Assembly (NCBI GenBank): GCA_034509735.1
Contig: JACGWO010000011.1
Coordinates: forward strand, 27,822,979 to 27,886,978
Direction: 5' to 3'
From: Sesamum alatum
Taxonomy: Eukaryota; Streptophyta; Magnoliopsida; Lamiales; Pedaliaceae
DNA: 64,000 bases
Part shown: positions 1 to 11,147 of the stretch, one piece after another
Layout of the letters: the number at the start of each line of letters is the position of its first letter
Position numbering within the stretch: position 1 is the stretch's first letter
Program-made: the position numbers and the translations under genes
The notes under the pieces: generated by a model
What the model was told of the DNA's origin: nothing
Database searches by the model: none
The model's input: the letters and a program-made list of their open reading frames with translations, nothing else

Positions 1-668
1 TGATTTTTGTGGCGTGCTCGTGTGCCTCCGAAGGTGCGTGTTTTTATGTGGCGTTTATGCATATTCCAATGCTACAGAACCTAGCTCAGCGTAAAAGAGG
101 GATTGAAAACCTGTTTGTGTAGCATGTGGGGCACATGTGGAATCCATTCGGCATGTTCTTTTAGAATGTCTGGTGGCAAGACAATATTGGGCTTTATCAT
201 GCTTACCTTGGAGGTATGTTTCCCACTGGAATACAAGTGTTGCAGAATGGGTACTAAATGTTGGGAGGCAAGTTGAGGAGGATGGGAGGAATCTATTTTA
301 CATGTGTTGTTGGGCTCTGTGAAATCTCATATGCAAGCGAGTCATGGAAGGTAGGAAGCTGGATCTGTTTGGAATTGCTGAATAGTGTTGTTTTGCTATT
401 AAGGAACTATCAATCTGTTCAAGCTTGGGTGAGGTTTTGGTTAATATGTTCTGTTTCTTTCTGGTCTATGTTAGGATAGTAGGTTGGTAGCTGTTACTTA
501 TTTTGGATTATTGTCTTTATGTTTTGTGTTGGTAGAGTAGTCTTTTATTTTCAGTTTTTGCTTTCTGTTCATACGGTGCACTTTTCAAAGTGGACTTTGG
601 TTGTAAGGTGGATTTTGTTTGTTATTTTATTATAATATCATCGCACATTTATAAAAAAAAAAAAAAAA
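1..668 (+). mobile_element. LINE (non-LTR retrotransposon) 3' end, 5' part outside the window
   Basis: The first 330 bases read on + as the zinc-binding segment that follows LINE reverse transcriptases (zf-RVT). A stretch encoding VPPKVRVFMWR is followed by a Cys-containing ACGAHVESIRHVLLEC segment. Frames are broken, so it is dead. A 3' untranslated stretch follows and ends in an A-run at about 651-668, the expected LINE tail. The same coding block recurs at about 23.63-23.79 kb (VPPKVQVFMWRMCVGALP; VVESIRHVM), so both belong to one family. The 5' end and target duplication cannot be examined. Confidence 0.75.
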
Positions 669-2640
669 GCAAGAGTTATTAACAATTTTACTAAAAAGTT
701 AATTTTAAATTAATTTTGAGATCTAAGACCAAATCAAGTAATTTCATATGGTAAGATTCGAAATATGTACTTTCTTGCAACTACTCATAATTGTAATGAT
801 TCTTTTTCAAAGTAATATTCATAGTCAATCAAGGTCAAAAAATAAATAAATAAACTAACAATATAATTATATATAATAAGACTATATTTAAATAAATTGA
901 ATTATTTTTTTTTATTTAAAGTTGCTACCACTACAAGAAATGTGTTCTAGATACTAAAACAATTGCATCATGAATGATCAAATCGTCACAAAAACTAGCA
1001 TTCTTGTAACAAAGTGTAGTAATTGTTACAATAAATTTGAATTTTTGTAACAATTATATTAATTCGTTACAAGAAATTGAATTTCCTTACAAAAAGTAAT
1101 TTTTCCCAAGAAAAAAACAAAATTGTTACCCAAAGTAAAACATATGTTGAATAGAATTAATGATGACAAATAAACTGTTTTTCTGGTAACAATATTTTGA
1201 ATTGTGACAATAAATAAAATCGGTAAACAAAAATGGTAGTCATAATAAATCTAGAAATTTTAGAAAAATAAAATTATTTTTTTCTGTAAATGTTGGCTCC
1301 AATATTTTTTTATTTCCCCTCATATTTTTTTTTGAAAAAATTATTTTTGTTCTTTTCAATATGATTATATAATTATAGAAATATACTTTAAATCTATTTA
1401 CTGTAAAAAAAAAAATATGCTTGATTTATTGTGCATACTCGATGCAGGTGTATATTTATTGTGTTTGAATACATATAATACGAGTATAATAAAAAAAGTA
1501 AAAAGAAGTAAAAGAAATTATAAAACGGTAGGAACCGACCAAACAGATTCTGCCAACTAAAAAGAGTAAAATTTTTAGTTACTTCATCTAACTTTATTTA
1601 CTTTTTTAAAAACGATCTTTAACAACATACAATCCCTTGCAGGGCTTTATTTTGTCGATATTTTTAGCCGTCGAGAGTTGTATTACTCTCCCGAGTTGTC
1701 TTCAACTCTCGGATCCATCCATTGCTCTGGGTGCCTCGTTAGGTCCCAATTGTTACCCCTTGAAATCATAATCCCTTAACCATTGGATTTTCTTTGGCTA
1801 TAAACTTACACAAAAAAAATAGCAGTCATTTCATAGTCTTTACTTCCACAGTGACACGACATATTTCTGTATAAAGATAAAGTTATAAAGTTAAGGTAAT
1901 TTCGACTATCACTTAAACAAATAGAAAAGATCTTGAAGGAACTCAGAGAGGAAGCTCTCTGAGCTAGTTGCTCTTTGGGTTTAGCTTAAATCCAATTTTT
2001 GTTTTTTAATTCCTTGGGAGTAGAAACTACTAAAAGCAGGGTTGGTGCCGTCCTATTTCGAAGAAAGAGAGAAATAGGATAAGGTACTATTGATTCATGA
2101 GCTATGAGCCAGTCAAAACCATGTTATTGTGACTAAAAAAAATAGAGTAAGTTGATCTACTGATTTTAATAGAGCTAGAGTTAGAGTTAGAGCTATAGTT
2201 AGGAGTTAATGAATTAGGCAGCTACGAAACTATTTTCCTTTATTAATGACAAATTGAATTTCAAGTGGATTAAAAGTGCCACCTCTCTATACTTGCTAAA
2301 ATTATAATTTTCCGGAGTCTATGTAACATTTGCGCCAATTTGCTATACTTAAATATTTTACTCGTGCACATTTTATGCGTGTATAAATTAGAACAATAAT
2401 TTATTCACATCGATAGGTCTAAAAGTGCAACTATCCTATAATTAATGGACTAAAATTATATTTTTCGCATGCCGCCATCTACACTATTAATTAAGTGGGA
2501 CAATAAACATGTCTAATGTTCATACGTATTCTATTTTGATTTTGTTCCATAGTTGAATAAATGAAAGTGACGGTTATAATGAACTAGTAAGTTGAGGTAC
2601 ATTTTATGCATGTGCGTAATTTTCAAAAATATTTATAAAT
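669..2640. other. AT-rich intergenic stretch, no gene seen
   Basis: No long ORF or recognisable domain. At 929-940 there is a CACTA-transposon-like terminus (CACTACAAGAAA), followed to about 1250 by repeated GTAACAA/TTGTTAC words like subterminal repeats. No matching right end was found, so it is at most a truncated element. Around 1660-1720 short inverted words (CCGAGAGTT/AACTCTCGG) occur. At about 2588 a Helitron-like CTAGT terminus precedes a small hairpin. Nothing else could be assigned. Confidence 0.5.
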
Positions 2641-3598
2641 ACCTAAATACATATATTTATATATTTGATTTGTGAAAAATTATTGATAAAAGAAGATAAA
2701 TGGCTTAATATTGGAAATATCAAAGTGCATGAGGAAGAAAGAAAAATTTATCAAAAAGGTAGATGGGCCCTTCAATTATATGTAGCATAAAATTCAATTA
2801 TATGCACCAGTAAGGCCATCGTATTAAGCGATGATTGTAATAAATTTTATTTTGTGATGGGAATAAATTATAAAAAAAATTATATATTTGTAAAGATAGA
2901 TGGGATTGTGTGAAAGAAAAAAATGAGAGAGTGGAGAAAAACTGAAATTTTGAGTCTTTAGGGCGAAGTCTTTAAAATAAATTGTAAAAGTTGATAAAGA
3001 GAAAACTATGATTTTTAACTTAAATGATCTTAGTTTAAGCGATTCAAAAGTATAAATTGTAAATGTTATGCAATTTAGTTTAAGCGATTCAGATGTTAAG
3101 GACTAAAACTGAATGCAAACTACATTTTTAGACAATAATATTAGCAACAAAATTTCAAGAAATTATAATAAGAAATATTATTGTTAATTATGTGTATTAA
3201 ATGATAAAATATTTTATCTTAGATAATCACAAAATTGAAAAAAAAAATTCATCATTAATTATCAGTGATAAAAGGACTATATAAAATTATTATTATAAAT
3301 GACTACTGATATATAAATTATGATAATTTAATGACAATATTGGATAGATATACTGTCACGAACTTTGTCACGAATTAACACCAAATGTTATTATTCTTAA
3401 AATTTTTCAAAATCATATTAATTGTGCCAAATTAACAGCAGATTCTTCACCTCCAAACTGACTCCCTTCCACAAAATTCTTAAATGGATCAGGTCTAAGC
3501 TAAACACAATCAATCACATAATAAGTGTGATATACTTGTTATGTAATTGACATTCTTTTGAACTGTACATCAATCACATCATAAGTACATGATATTTA

Positions 3599-3955
3599 GG
3601 GATAATTATACCGCCCTCTCATAAGGTTTAGAAATTAAATCTAATACATCTGGCATTTATTTTCATCCAACAAATGAATCCATCCATTAATCAAATTTCA
3701 CTGAATATGTTGATATTTACAAAAAAAACAAAAAAAAGAAAAAAAAAAGAAGGATGAAGATCCATATTTTCGCCCGATTGACTTATTACTAGTTTATTAC
3801 AGTTCAAACAAATATTTTCTAACTAAACTCCCCTTATATATCTTCTCCCTTGACCTACAATATGTTTGTAACTCAATTGAGTAAATATGAATTAATTTCA
3901 TTCAACTTTTTGGCTCATGTAATTCCGTGAATATTACTAACAAATAGATCCACTA
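3599..3955. mobile_element. Remnant of a Mutator-type MITE (GGGATAATTA family)
   Basis: The left end GGGATAATTATACC and internal words (CCCGATTGACTTATTACT, ATTCCGTGAATATTACTAAC) match the complete element at 36,289-36,836. The right terminus was not found, so it is truncated or decayed. Sequence to about 4,080 contains GTCCC-rich words seen in other MITEs of this window. Confidence 0.5.
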
Positions 3956-4341
3956 GAATAGGAAAAATCGCTTTTTTGTTCCCATATTTTAGGGTTTTTT
4001 TTTATTTTGTCCCATTTATTGCATTTATCTCACATTTAGTCCCATTTGTTCAATTTTTTTTCAAATTTGGTCCCAAACAGCATTTTCCATCAAATTGTTA
4101 ACGGAGCCACCAAGTCTGTTATTGAGGCAAGACTTTGTCACTGTTGACGGAAGCAAACAATAAAAATATTTACTGTAAGTTTCCAAACTCGAGACGTTGG
4201 ACGGATTTTGAAAGTGATCCGGGATCTATTATATTCCTTGTACTAAAGGATGATATAATTATCGTTATAGTTATCATGTAATTAATTCAACCTTTCAAGT
4301 TTTGTTGGGCTAGAACTTTCCCATGTCGGACTTTCTTTTCC

Positions 4342-4350
4342 CTATTTATA
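4342..4350 (+). promoter_or_regulatory. Probable TATA box of the KCS gene
   Basis: CTATTTATA lies about 30 bases before the ATG side of a short leader. The same box is kept in the paralogous position in front of the pseudogene (30,903-30,909, minus strand). Conservation between the arms supports it as core promoter; transcription starts are not known. Confidence 0.6.
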
Positions 4351-4380
4351 GGACTTTCACTCAGAATTCTGACAACAACA

Positions 4381-6789
4381 ATGGCAGTAGAAAACACCAC
4401 TCCCAATTTTCTTTTCACCTCTGATCAGCTCAAAACCTACACGAAACTCTTTTATAACTTTGTAATCTCCAACTCAATATACCTCTTCATCATCCCTACA
4501 ATTCTCTCTACTGCAATCCACCATTTTTCAGCACATGGCTTCAACCAAACAACCATAACTCAGCTGCACAAGTATTATGCAAATGATCTTCGTTCTTTCA
4601 TCGTTGCGCTCGTCTGCTTGTCTTCATTATCAATGGGGACTATATACGTTCTTACCACAATCATACGTCGACCTGAAAAGGTTTATTTGGTGGATTTCGC
4701 GTGTTACAAGCATGACCCATCATTACTCGCCTCCAGGGAAACTGTTTGTCAGCGACTGGAGACTGTTATAAGCCCTGAAAGCATTGCATTCTGTAGCAAA
4801 GTGATGGAGAAATCTGGAGTTAGTGATAATGTGTTTGTTTATGGCCTCAAAGATTTCCCACCCAAATCGGCCTTCGACTGTGGTCGGGGGGAGGCTGAGA
4901 CTGTGATAACTGGAGCCGTGGATGATCTCTTGGCAAGAACTGGGGTGAATCCTCGTAATATTGGAGTGGTTATAGTTAATATCTCGACGTTCAATCCAGT
5001 TCCGTCGCTTTCTGCCATGATCGTCAACCGATACAAGCTTAGAGAAGATGTATTGACCTACAACTTGGGTGGCATGGGCTGCAGCGCTGGAGTGATTGCT
5101 GTAGATCTCGCCAAACGGCTTCTACAGGTCAGAAATATAATTATTCTATAAATATAATTGTTAGAGATATTAAATATTAAATAATTTTATACTTTAATAG
5201 ATTAATTATAGTGGTTATTTGCACTAAGTTTTCGATGAAAATTTGTGATGGATTAATGAAGAAATCCATCACAAGTCAAATGTTGTGATGGATTTTCCTA
5301 CAGAAACTGACGTTCCCACGAATGACGATGTTGAAGATTTAAAATGGCTCTTTCGATGATATTTGTAACGGGATAGTATAATTACTTTTGTCACGATTTT
5401 TTCGACGATTGACAATGTGCCTCAATATTTCCAATGCTTGTTTTCCACAAAACCCCTTCTTTTGTTCAAGGGTTGGAAAATCTGAGGTAATGGTGCAAGA
5501 CAACTTAATTTCTGACAGTTTGAACGTCGAATAAATTTTTTAAACTTTTTACTAATTTTATTAATATTTCGTAATAAATTATTATTTGTAGTTAAGTTTG
5601 AATTATAGATATAAATTTTTAAAAATAAAGAAAATTCAAAAAATGCAATTACTTTTGATAAATTAAATAAAAATGTATTTGTTACAATTTTTAATTAATA
5701 AAAAATACAAAGATGTAGCAACCTACTTATCGTGCTCGAGAGGTTGAGTCTCAGCATCCTTGGCCTAATGCTGCGTTGATACATCTTTCTCAATTTTGTT
5801 CCACGACCAAACGGCCAACAATCCGCGCGTTGCCATTCTGACTATTTTTAAGATGGTTTTCCGACAGTTTAATATGTCAACGAACAAGGGCTGCAACAAC
5901 AAAAACACGCGTTGCAAATTCCATCATAGTTTTCCAACATATTTTCTATGAAAATGTTGAATTTTTTTGACAATGCATTTTGCAACATATTTTCTTGACA
6001 ACCTGACTACAACATGTGCAGGCTCAACGTAATACCTATGCCCTAGTTATGAGTTTAGAGAGCGTGACCTCAGGCTATTATGTTGGCAATGATAGATCGA
6101 AACTCATCTCAAACTGCCTATTCCGAATGGGTGGAGCTGCACTCCTTTTATCCAACCGATCCTCCGACTCCCAAATTTCAAAATATGAACTCAAGCACAC
6201 CCTCCGCACCCACCATGGGGCCGACGATAGGGCTTACACATGTGTTATCCAAGAAGTAGACAAAGAAGGAAAACTCGGCATCTCACTATCGAAAGACCTT
6301 ATGGGAGTTTCAGGAAGAGCCTTAAAAGCAAACATTGCAACTCTTGGGCCACTAGTCCTCCCCATCTCCGAGCAGCTCTTGTTCATCGCAAACACTGTGG
6401 CGAGGAAATTGTTCAAAATTAAAGGCATAAGTCCATATGTTCCTGATTTTAAGCTCGCCTTCGATCATTTCTGTATCCATGCCGGCGGAAAGGCTGTGTT
6501 GGATGCAATGGAGAAGAATTTAAACCTCACAAAATGGCAAATGGAGCCATCTAGAATGACCCTTTACAGGTACAGTAATATTTCAAGTAGTTCGATTTGG
6601 TATGAACTTGCATATGCAGAGGCGAAAGGGCGGATCCGAAAAGGCGACTGCGTTTGGCAAATTGCGTTCGGATCAGGTTTCAAGTGTGGCAGCGCAGTAT
6701 GGCGTGCGTTGAGGACTATCGATCCTGCCAAGGTAGACAATCCTTGGAATGATGTCATTCATCAGTTTCCCATTACCATAAACAACTGA
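4381..6789 (+). CDS. 3-ketoacyl-CoA synthase (KCS), intact two-exon gene
   Basis: Exon 1 is 4381-5127 (249 codons) and exon 2 is 6022-6789. The intron is GT-AG and phase 0, between Leu-Leu-Gln and Ala-Gln-Arg. The product is 504 residues, normal for plant KCS. KCS is the condensing enzyme of ER fatty-acid elongase: it joins malonyl-CoA to a long-chain acyl-CoA to start very-long-chain fatty-acid synthesis for waxes, suberin and sphingolipids. Two hydrophobic N-terminal segments (about residues 20-45 and 72-92) fit ER anchoring. The family triad is present: Cys234 in NLGGMGCSAG, His402 in FCIHAGGKAVLD and Asn435 in YSNISSSSIWYEL. The motif [13 protein letters not shown] is also present. It is divergent in places: VNIS where most have VNCS, and Gly472 in GFKCGSAVW where most have Asn. 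Its paralogue at 24.8-30.9 kb is a pseudogene. Acyl-chain preference cannot be told. Confidence 0.93.
5128..6021 (+). other. KCS intron 1
   Basis: This 894-base intron starts GTCAGA and ends TGTGCAG. Its first 80 bases and last 150 bases align with the ends of the pseudogene intron. At 5868-5876 it holds TTTAATATG, the undisturbed target of the MITE found at 25,725-26,001 in the other arm. The middle (about 5220-5400) has repeated GTGATGGATT/AATCCATCAC words, probably an old transposon fragment. Confidence 0.8.
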
Positions 6790-6945
6790 GTTTGTACTTA
6801 TTGTTGAGTTATTCTGGAAAAGTCTTGAGATTTGACCTTATGTTATAAATTTGGGTTATATTTCGTATTGTATTTTATATTTATGTGTAAAATTTGCAGC
6901 ACTTGAGTATCCAGACCCTGTTTGATAAACTGGATCAAGCATGTG

Positions 6946-7798
6946 AGGGGTCAAACTATTTAATATTTGCACTAATTAAGCCATAATTTCAATTTTTTAT
7001 ATTTTAACTAAGTCACCTTACTAATAATTCTTTCCAATACTTTTATAAACCAAGTTCTTATGAAACAATTAATAACTATTCCGCTAGGGATGATGTTTTC
7101 ACATTCACTACCTTTTAAATTCTTTACAATTTTTCTTTTTTTCTTCTTTAAGGAATTTTTTTTACAGTTTTTCTATTATAAATTGCACATTGAGCAATTT
7201 GCAAATGTTTTTTTTTTTTTTCAAAAAAGATATTAAGTTTATGTCAAGAATTATTGAACATTATTCTTTTAACTTTTTTATGAAAGAGTATGAATAATAT
7301 AAAAATTTATTCAACTATGTACAACTACTTTAGATTTTAAGACTAAGATACTTTCATGAATATTTGTTAGGAATATTGTAATATCCTTCTGTGTATGGAT
7401 AAATTACATAATTTTGTTAAGAACATACTGTACTGAAAAAAAAAATTACATCTTTTACTTGCTCTTTGACTTTTCTCCATTTTCAAAACATATATTTATA
7501 CTTAAAAGAAACATAATACACACTTTTAATACAAACAGATAAATTTCCTTAATATATAAGGTTTAATTGTAATATATTCTTTTTAGTGTTTTAGTTCTGG
7601 TCGTAATATATACAGTCTTTCAATTTGGCCAAGAAAGCTCCAACTCGAAATATGAAATAAAATATAAAAATAGTCTATTTGATATCATTTCTTACACAAG
7701 TAAGTAAGTTCAATGTCATATTCGGGCTCGATTCTTCTTCTTTTTTTTCTTTTTTGTTACTCCGACCATGCAAGGCCCCTTCCGTGGTTATTAATTCC
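6946..7798. other. AT-rich intergenic stretch, nothing assigned
   Basis: This lies between the end of the duplicated block and the CACTA element. It is AT-rich with short homopolymers; no domain, RNA gene or clear repeat could be assigned. Confidence 0.5.
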
Positions 7799-8755
7799 CA
7801 CTACAAGAAATGTGGGAATTGAAACGATAATACGAACGATTTTGTTAACTTTTGGAACGGTAAATAGTTCACTGGATTCGTTTGGACTGTTATTAGGAAC
7901 GGTTCAGGAACGGGAGGCTATTCGTGGCAATGAGAGGCGATCCTAATAATTAGGAACGGTAACACGGCGACCGTTCCAATATGGGAATGCTGTTTGGCAT
8001 ACAATCGTTATACCGTTCTTAATTTCCTTTGTATGTATGAATTTATAATTTTTGCATTTGGAACACCTTATAAATTTTTGGAACGGTCATATAAAAAATA
8101 AATCATGCAATTAGGAATGGTAGTTAGAACACATTTTGGAATTGTCAGCATAATACATTTTAGCACTGTTTCTGGAATATGTATTGGAACGGTACGTATA
8201 CAAACTAGGAACGGTAACAGGAATACATTTTGTCGCGGGCATTGGGAACGATTTTTTCACTCCTAGTTTGGAATACGACATTGGACCAGTTTTTGGTATT
8301 GTCTTTAGAACGAAAGCCTAACCACGAAAGCATTGATTTTGGAATACATCTAGGAACGGTCTGTCCAGAATTTGAAATTCGTGTTTACCCGCTTTTAGGA
8401 ATGGTTGTCATCTAAATTTTGAACGGTTTGTTGCTCGGTAATAGGAACGGTAGCTGCTTTAAAACAGTCCAACATTGGAACGGTTTTGGACGGTCCATGG
8501 CCGTCTAAAATACCGTTCCTAACTAATGAATTATTAATATTTTTTTATAGTAATAATTATTATCATTAAAATATAAATTGAATTATTAATAATATTTTTT
8601 ATTTTGATTTTATAATTAATATTTAAATATGAAATAATGCATAATTTAGAAATAAAAATTATATTAAATACGAATATTATCCAAATTAATTACAAAAAAA
8701 TAATAAAAAAAAGTACTAAATTTACTCCTCGTCCCCCTTGTCCTCGTTCATCTCG

Positions 8756-9840
8756 TCAACGTCTGAAGGGGGGGTCTCTAGGAGGCCATGACGAGCCGAC
8801 GCCGAAGTGACTGGTCTGCATGGCCTTCATCATGCCCATCAGGTCCATCATCATCCCCTCGAGGTGGACCATCCGACCCTCCAGGTTTGACAAAGGCGCT
8901 GGCTCTGGCGCTGGCACTGGCGCTGGCGGTGGTGATGGCGAGGTAACGGTATGGCTGAGACCGTTGGCCTCAGAACCAAGACTGAATACTTGGCCCTTGT
9001 TCTTGCCCCCGACTGCAGCCAGCCACATCTCCTGCTCGGTCTGCGCCACCGAGCCCTCTGATTCAGCCGGAGGATCCCCAGGATTGGCTGTGGCTTGAGA
9101 CTGGTGATCCTTCATCATCTTCTAGAACGTCTCCTGCAAACATAGTTAGAATAAATTAGCATATTTTCAAACATTAAAAAAAAATTGGAATATTTCATCA
9201 ACCACTTACCGCCACCTCCACTGCCCTCGGCCCGCTCCAGCCGCCATCGGCCTTCTTCTTGTAGCATCTGGAGAATAACTCCATCTGCTTCACTGGTCGA
9301 TCGAGCTGCTCCTCCTGTAAAAAGAAATGGGAAACAGTTATTACCACTTTAATTTAATAATAATAAATACTTGAAATAACATTAAATATCTTACCAATTT
9401 CCGCTTATGCATATCGACGGAGACAGATCCCCTGCGGTACACAGTAGCGGATGCAGCCGGGTTGGCGTTCCGGTTCGCCTTGTTCTTCACGCACTCCTCC
9501 TTGAACTCCGGGGACTCCCAGTACAAGAGCAGCCGCCGCCAGACCTCGTTCGCCAGCCATAGAGGCTTTTGCAGGGACTGGCTGGCGAGGACGAACTTCT
9601 TCCGGAGGAACTTTCCCACCCAGACGTGGAAGATCTTGAACATCGCTTCATCGTCGGCGTCCCACCAGTACGTCATCTGTATTAAATATATATATATATA
9701 TATATATATATCAGAACTTAGATTATTAAAATATTTAAAATAAAAATTTAATTGCCGTTACCTTCAAACTCTCAAACCAGAAATGCTGGTGCTCTGGCGG
9801 CACCTTGCGCAAACTGCCCCAAGGATGGTTTCCCGTTCCA
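8756..9840 (-). pseudogene. Broken Transposase_24-type (Ptta/En/Spm) gene inside the CACTA element
   Basis: Reading leftward, four exon-like blocks join at good splice sites. About 9826-9763 encodes HPWGSLRKVPPEHQHFWFE. 9674-9396 encodes WWDADDEAMFKIFHVWVGK and WRRLLLYWESPEFKEECV. 9315-9210 encodes EEQLDRPVKQMELFSRCYKKK. A last exon runs from about 9131 to 8756 (EMWLAAVGGKNKGQVFSLGS, then a Pro/Ala run and a Met-rich coiled coil). The pattern matches the plant transposase family PF03004. An in-frame TAG occurs a few codons into the last exon, where Gln (CAG) is likely, and the 5' half is missing. It is therefore a fossil, and the intron borders are inferred by reading. Confidence 0.75.
9683..9711. 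repeat. (TA)n microsatellite
   Basis: A run of TA dinucleotides lies just inside the intron of the CACTA transposase remnant. Confidence 0.9.
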
Positions 9841-10153
9841 CGATAGTTCCATTTACCATTCCTATTTGGAACGATAGTTGGAAAGGACGTCTATATCCGT
9901 TCCAATTCCAGCATTTTTTTGTAGTGTCCATCCATTCTCAGTGAAAACATCTATTTGAACGTTCAGATACAATAGATCATCGGATCACACCACCCATATT
10001 CATGAAATCGTAAAAAAAAAAAAAAAAAAAAAAGGCTTGGCCTACCCTTAATGAGTATGAGTGAAGGCCTCGTTTTATCTTGCTCAGAGTCTTGTCATCA
10101 AGTTTTTTATCCATCCGTGATAGTTATAAGGGAGCTTTTCAAAATAAAAAAGT

Positions 10154-10489
10154 CACTACAAGAAAATTGTTAAATACTATGAAAACTTTGATGCTAAAAT
10201 CAGCATCGGATTGATCAGCAAGTATAATTTTCATTGCTAATCTAGACTACATAATATATTTTTAAACAATTCGTTACTAAATTTGTTAGCAAATAAATTT
10301 TTGTTGCTTAATATATTAGCAAGTAAAATTTTGCATTAAATAATGTAAACTAGCAATGGGCATTTTATTTGCTATTTAGCTCGACATTAATATTTTTCGT
10401 TGCTATTGAGTCATTTTCTTATAGTAAGTGCGTATAAGATCTCGAAATTAATATTTTTTTCGTTGCTATTGAGTCATATTCTTATAGTG
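10154..10489. mobile_element. Miniature CACTA element with a duplicated right end
   Basis: It starts CACTACAAGAAAATTG and ends TTCTTATAGTG, with AGT on both sides (10,151-10,153 and 10,490-10,492) as a 3-bp target duplication. The interior repeats TTGCTAA/TTAGCAA words. The last 64 bases occur twice: a first right end finishes at about 10,426, also followed by AGT. There is no coding capacity. Confidence 0.7.
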
Positions 10490-10919
10490 AGTGCGTAGAA
10501 GAGATCTTATTTGCTGATCTTGGGGCTACAAGGACACCAAAGGAGAATACCAAAACCCTTGTATTGTTTCAATTAAACCATCAATTTTGTTCACAATGAC
10601 GAAGCTAGAAAATTGGTTAAGCACTATTAAAATTTAATTAATAATTTATTGAATAAAATATTAAATCGGTACGTAAAAAGTCATTACCAAAACAGAGAAA
10701 ATTAGAGATGAAAACAATCAAGTGATAATTTTTAATATTGTCACTAATTATTTATATTTAGTGGCAAATTTTATTTTGTCTCAATAATGATTTATATAAT
10801 GGTCATGACTATTATTTTGTAAAATTTGTTACTGATAATTAAGAATTGGTAACAAAAAATTGTACATAAAATGGTCACTAAGTGACACTGACTCATATAT
10901 ACATAGTGTCAATAAATAA
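10490..10919. repeat. Dispersed AT-rich repeat rich in GTCACTAA words
   Basis: Repeated GTCACTAATT and AATTGTCAC words recur on the far side of the copia element (15,440-15,620), so the copia element seems to have inserted into an older repeat. There is no gene. Confidence 0.5.
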
Positions 10920-11147
10920 TGAAAAAACTTTTGAGAAGAAAAAGTTTCTGTGATTTCTAGGCTCAAAGAGCCACGTATATATATACATCATAAGACCACT
11001 ACATTATGGAAAATAAATCTCCTAAACCTAAAGAATATTTCTATATCTCCTAAACATGGAAAATGCATACTGTACATAAATAACAGATTAGACAATATAT
11101 ACTATACATAATTAAGAAATATTTGTAGATCTTTGAATATTCTAATA
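10920..11147 (-). repeat. 3' LTR of the copia element
   Basis: It is nearly identical to 15,239-15,438 apart from an extra block of about 28 bases after ACGTATATATATA. Its ends read TATTAG...TTTTCA on the minus strand, so the usual 5' TG has become TA. Confidence 0.88.

Larger units (their letters stand above)
2640..6945 (+). repeat. Left arm of an inverted segmental duplication (KCS block)
   Basis: The block containing the intact KCS gene matches, in reverse complement, about 24,683-33,960. Homology starts near 2640-2750 (matching about 33.96 and 32.75 kb), continues through 2890-3470 (matching about 32.6-31.56 kb), the promoter and exon 1 (matching 30.95-30.10 kb), both ends of the intron, exon 2 and about 150 bases beyond the stop codon (matching to about 24.68 kb). 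The left arm is shorter because the right arm has gained several insertions. Boundaries are by eye, accurate to some tens of bases. Confidence 0.8.
7799..9927 (-). mobile_element. Non-autonomous CACTA (En/Spm) DNA transposon, about 2.13 kb
   Basis: The left end begins CACTACAAGAAAT and the right end finishes in TTTTTTGTAGTG, the CACTA terminal inverted repeat. The flanking triplets are both TCC (7796-7798 and 9928-9930), the 3-bp target duplication expected for CACTA. The left 720 bases carry at least ten GGAACGGT or ACCGTTCC words, with more near the right end. These are the subterminal repeats that CACTA transposases bind. Inside, on the minus strand, lie remnants of a plant transposase gene. 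The catalytic DDE transposase is absent, so movement would need a helper. Confidence 0.9.

Noticed and set aside
4150..4260. Possible upstream exon of KCS
   Set aside because: The ATG at 4381 starts a normal KCS N-terminus and a TATA box lies just before it; no splice-linked exon is needed.
4381..6789. Loss of the catalytic Asn in KCS (FKCG in place of FKCN)
   Set aside because: Counting from the active-site His, the catalytic Asn falls in the SNISSSS segment, where Asn435 is present; the FKC-x residue is not the catalytic one.
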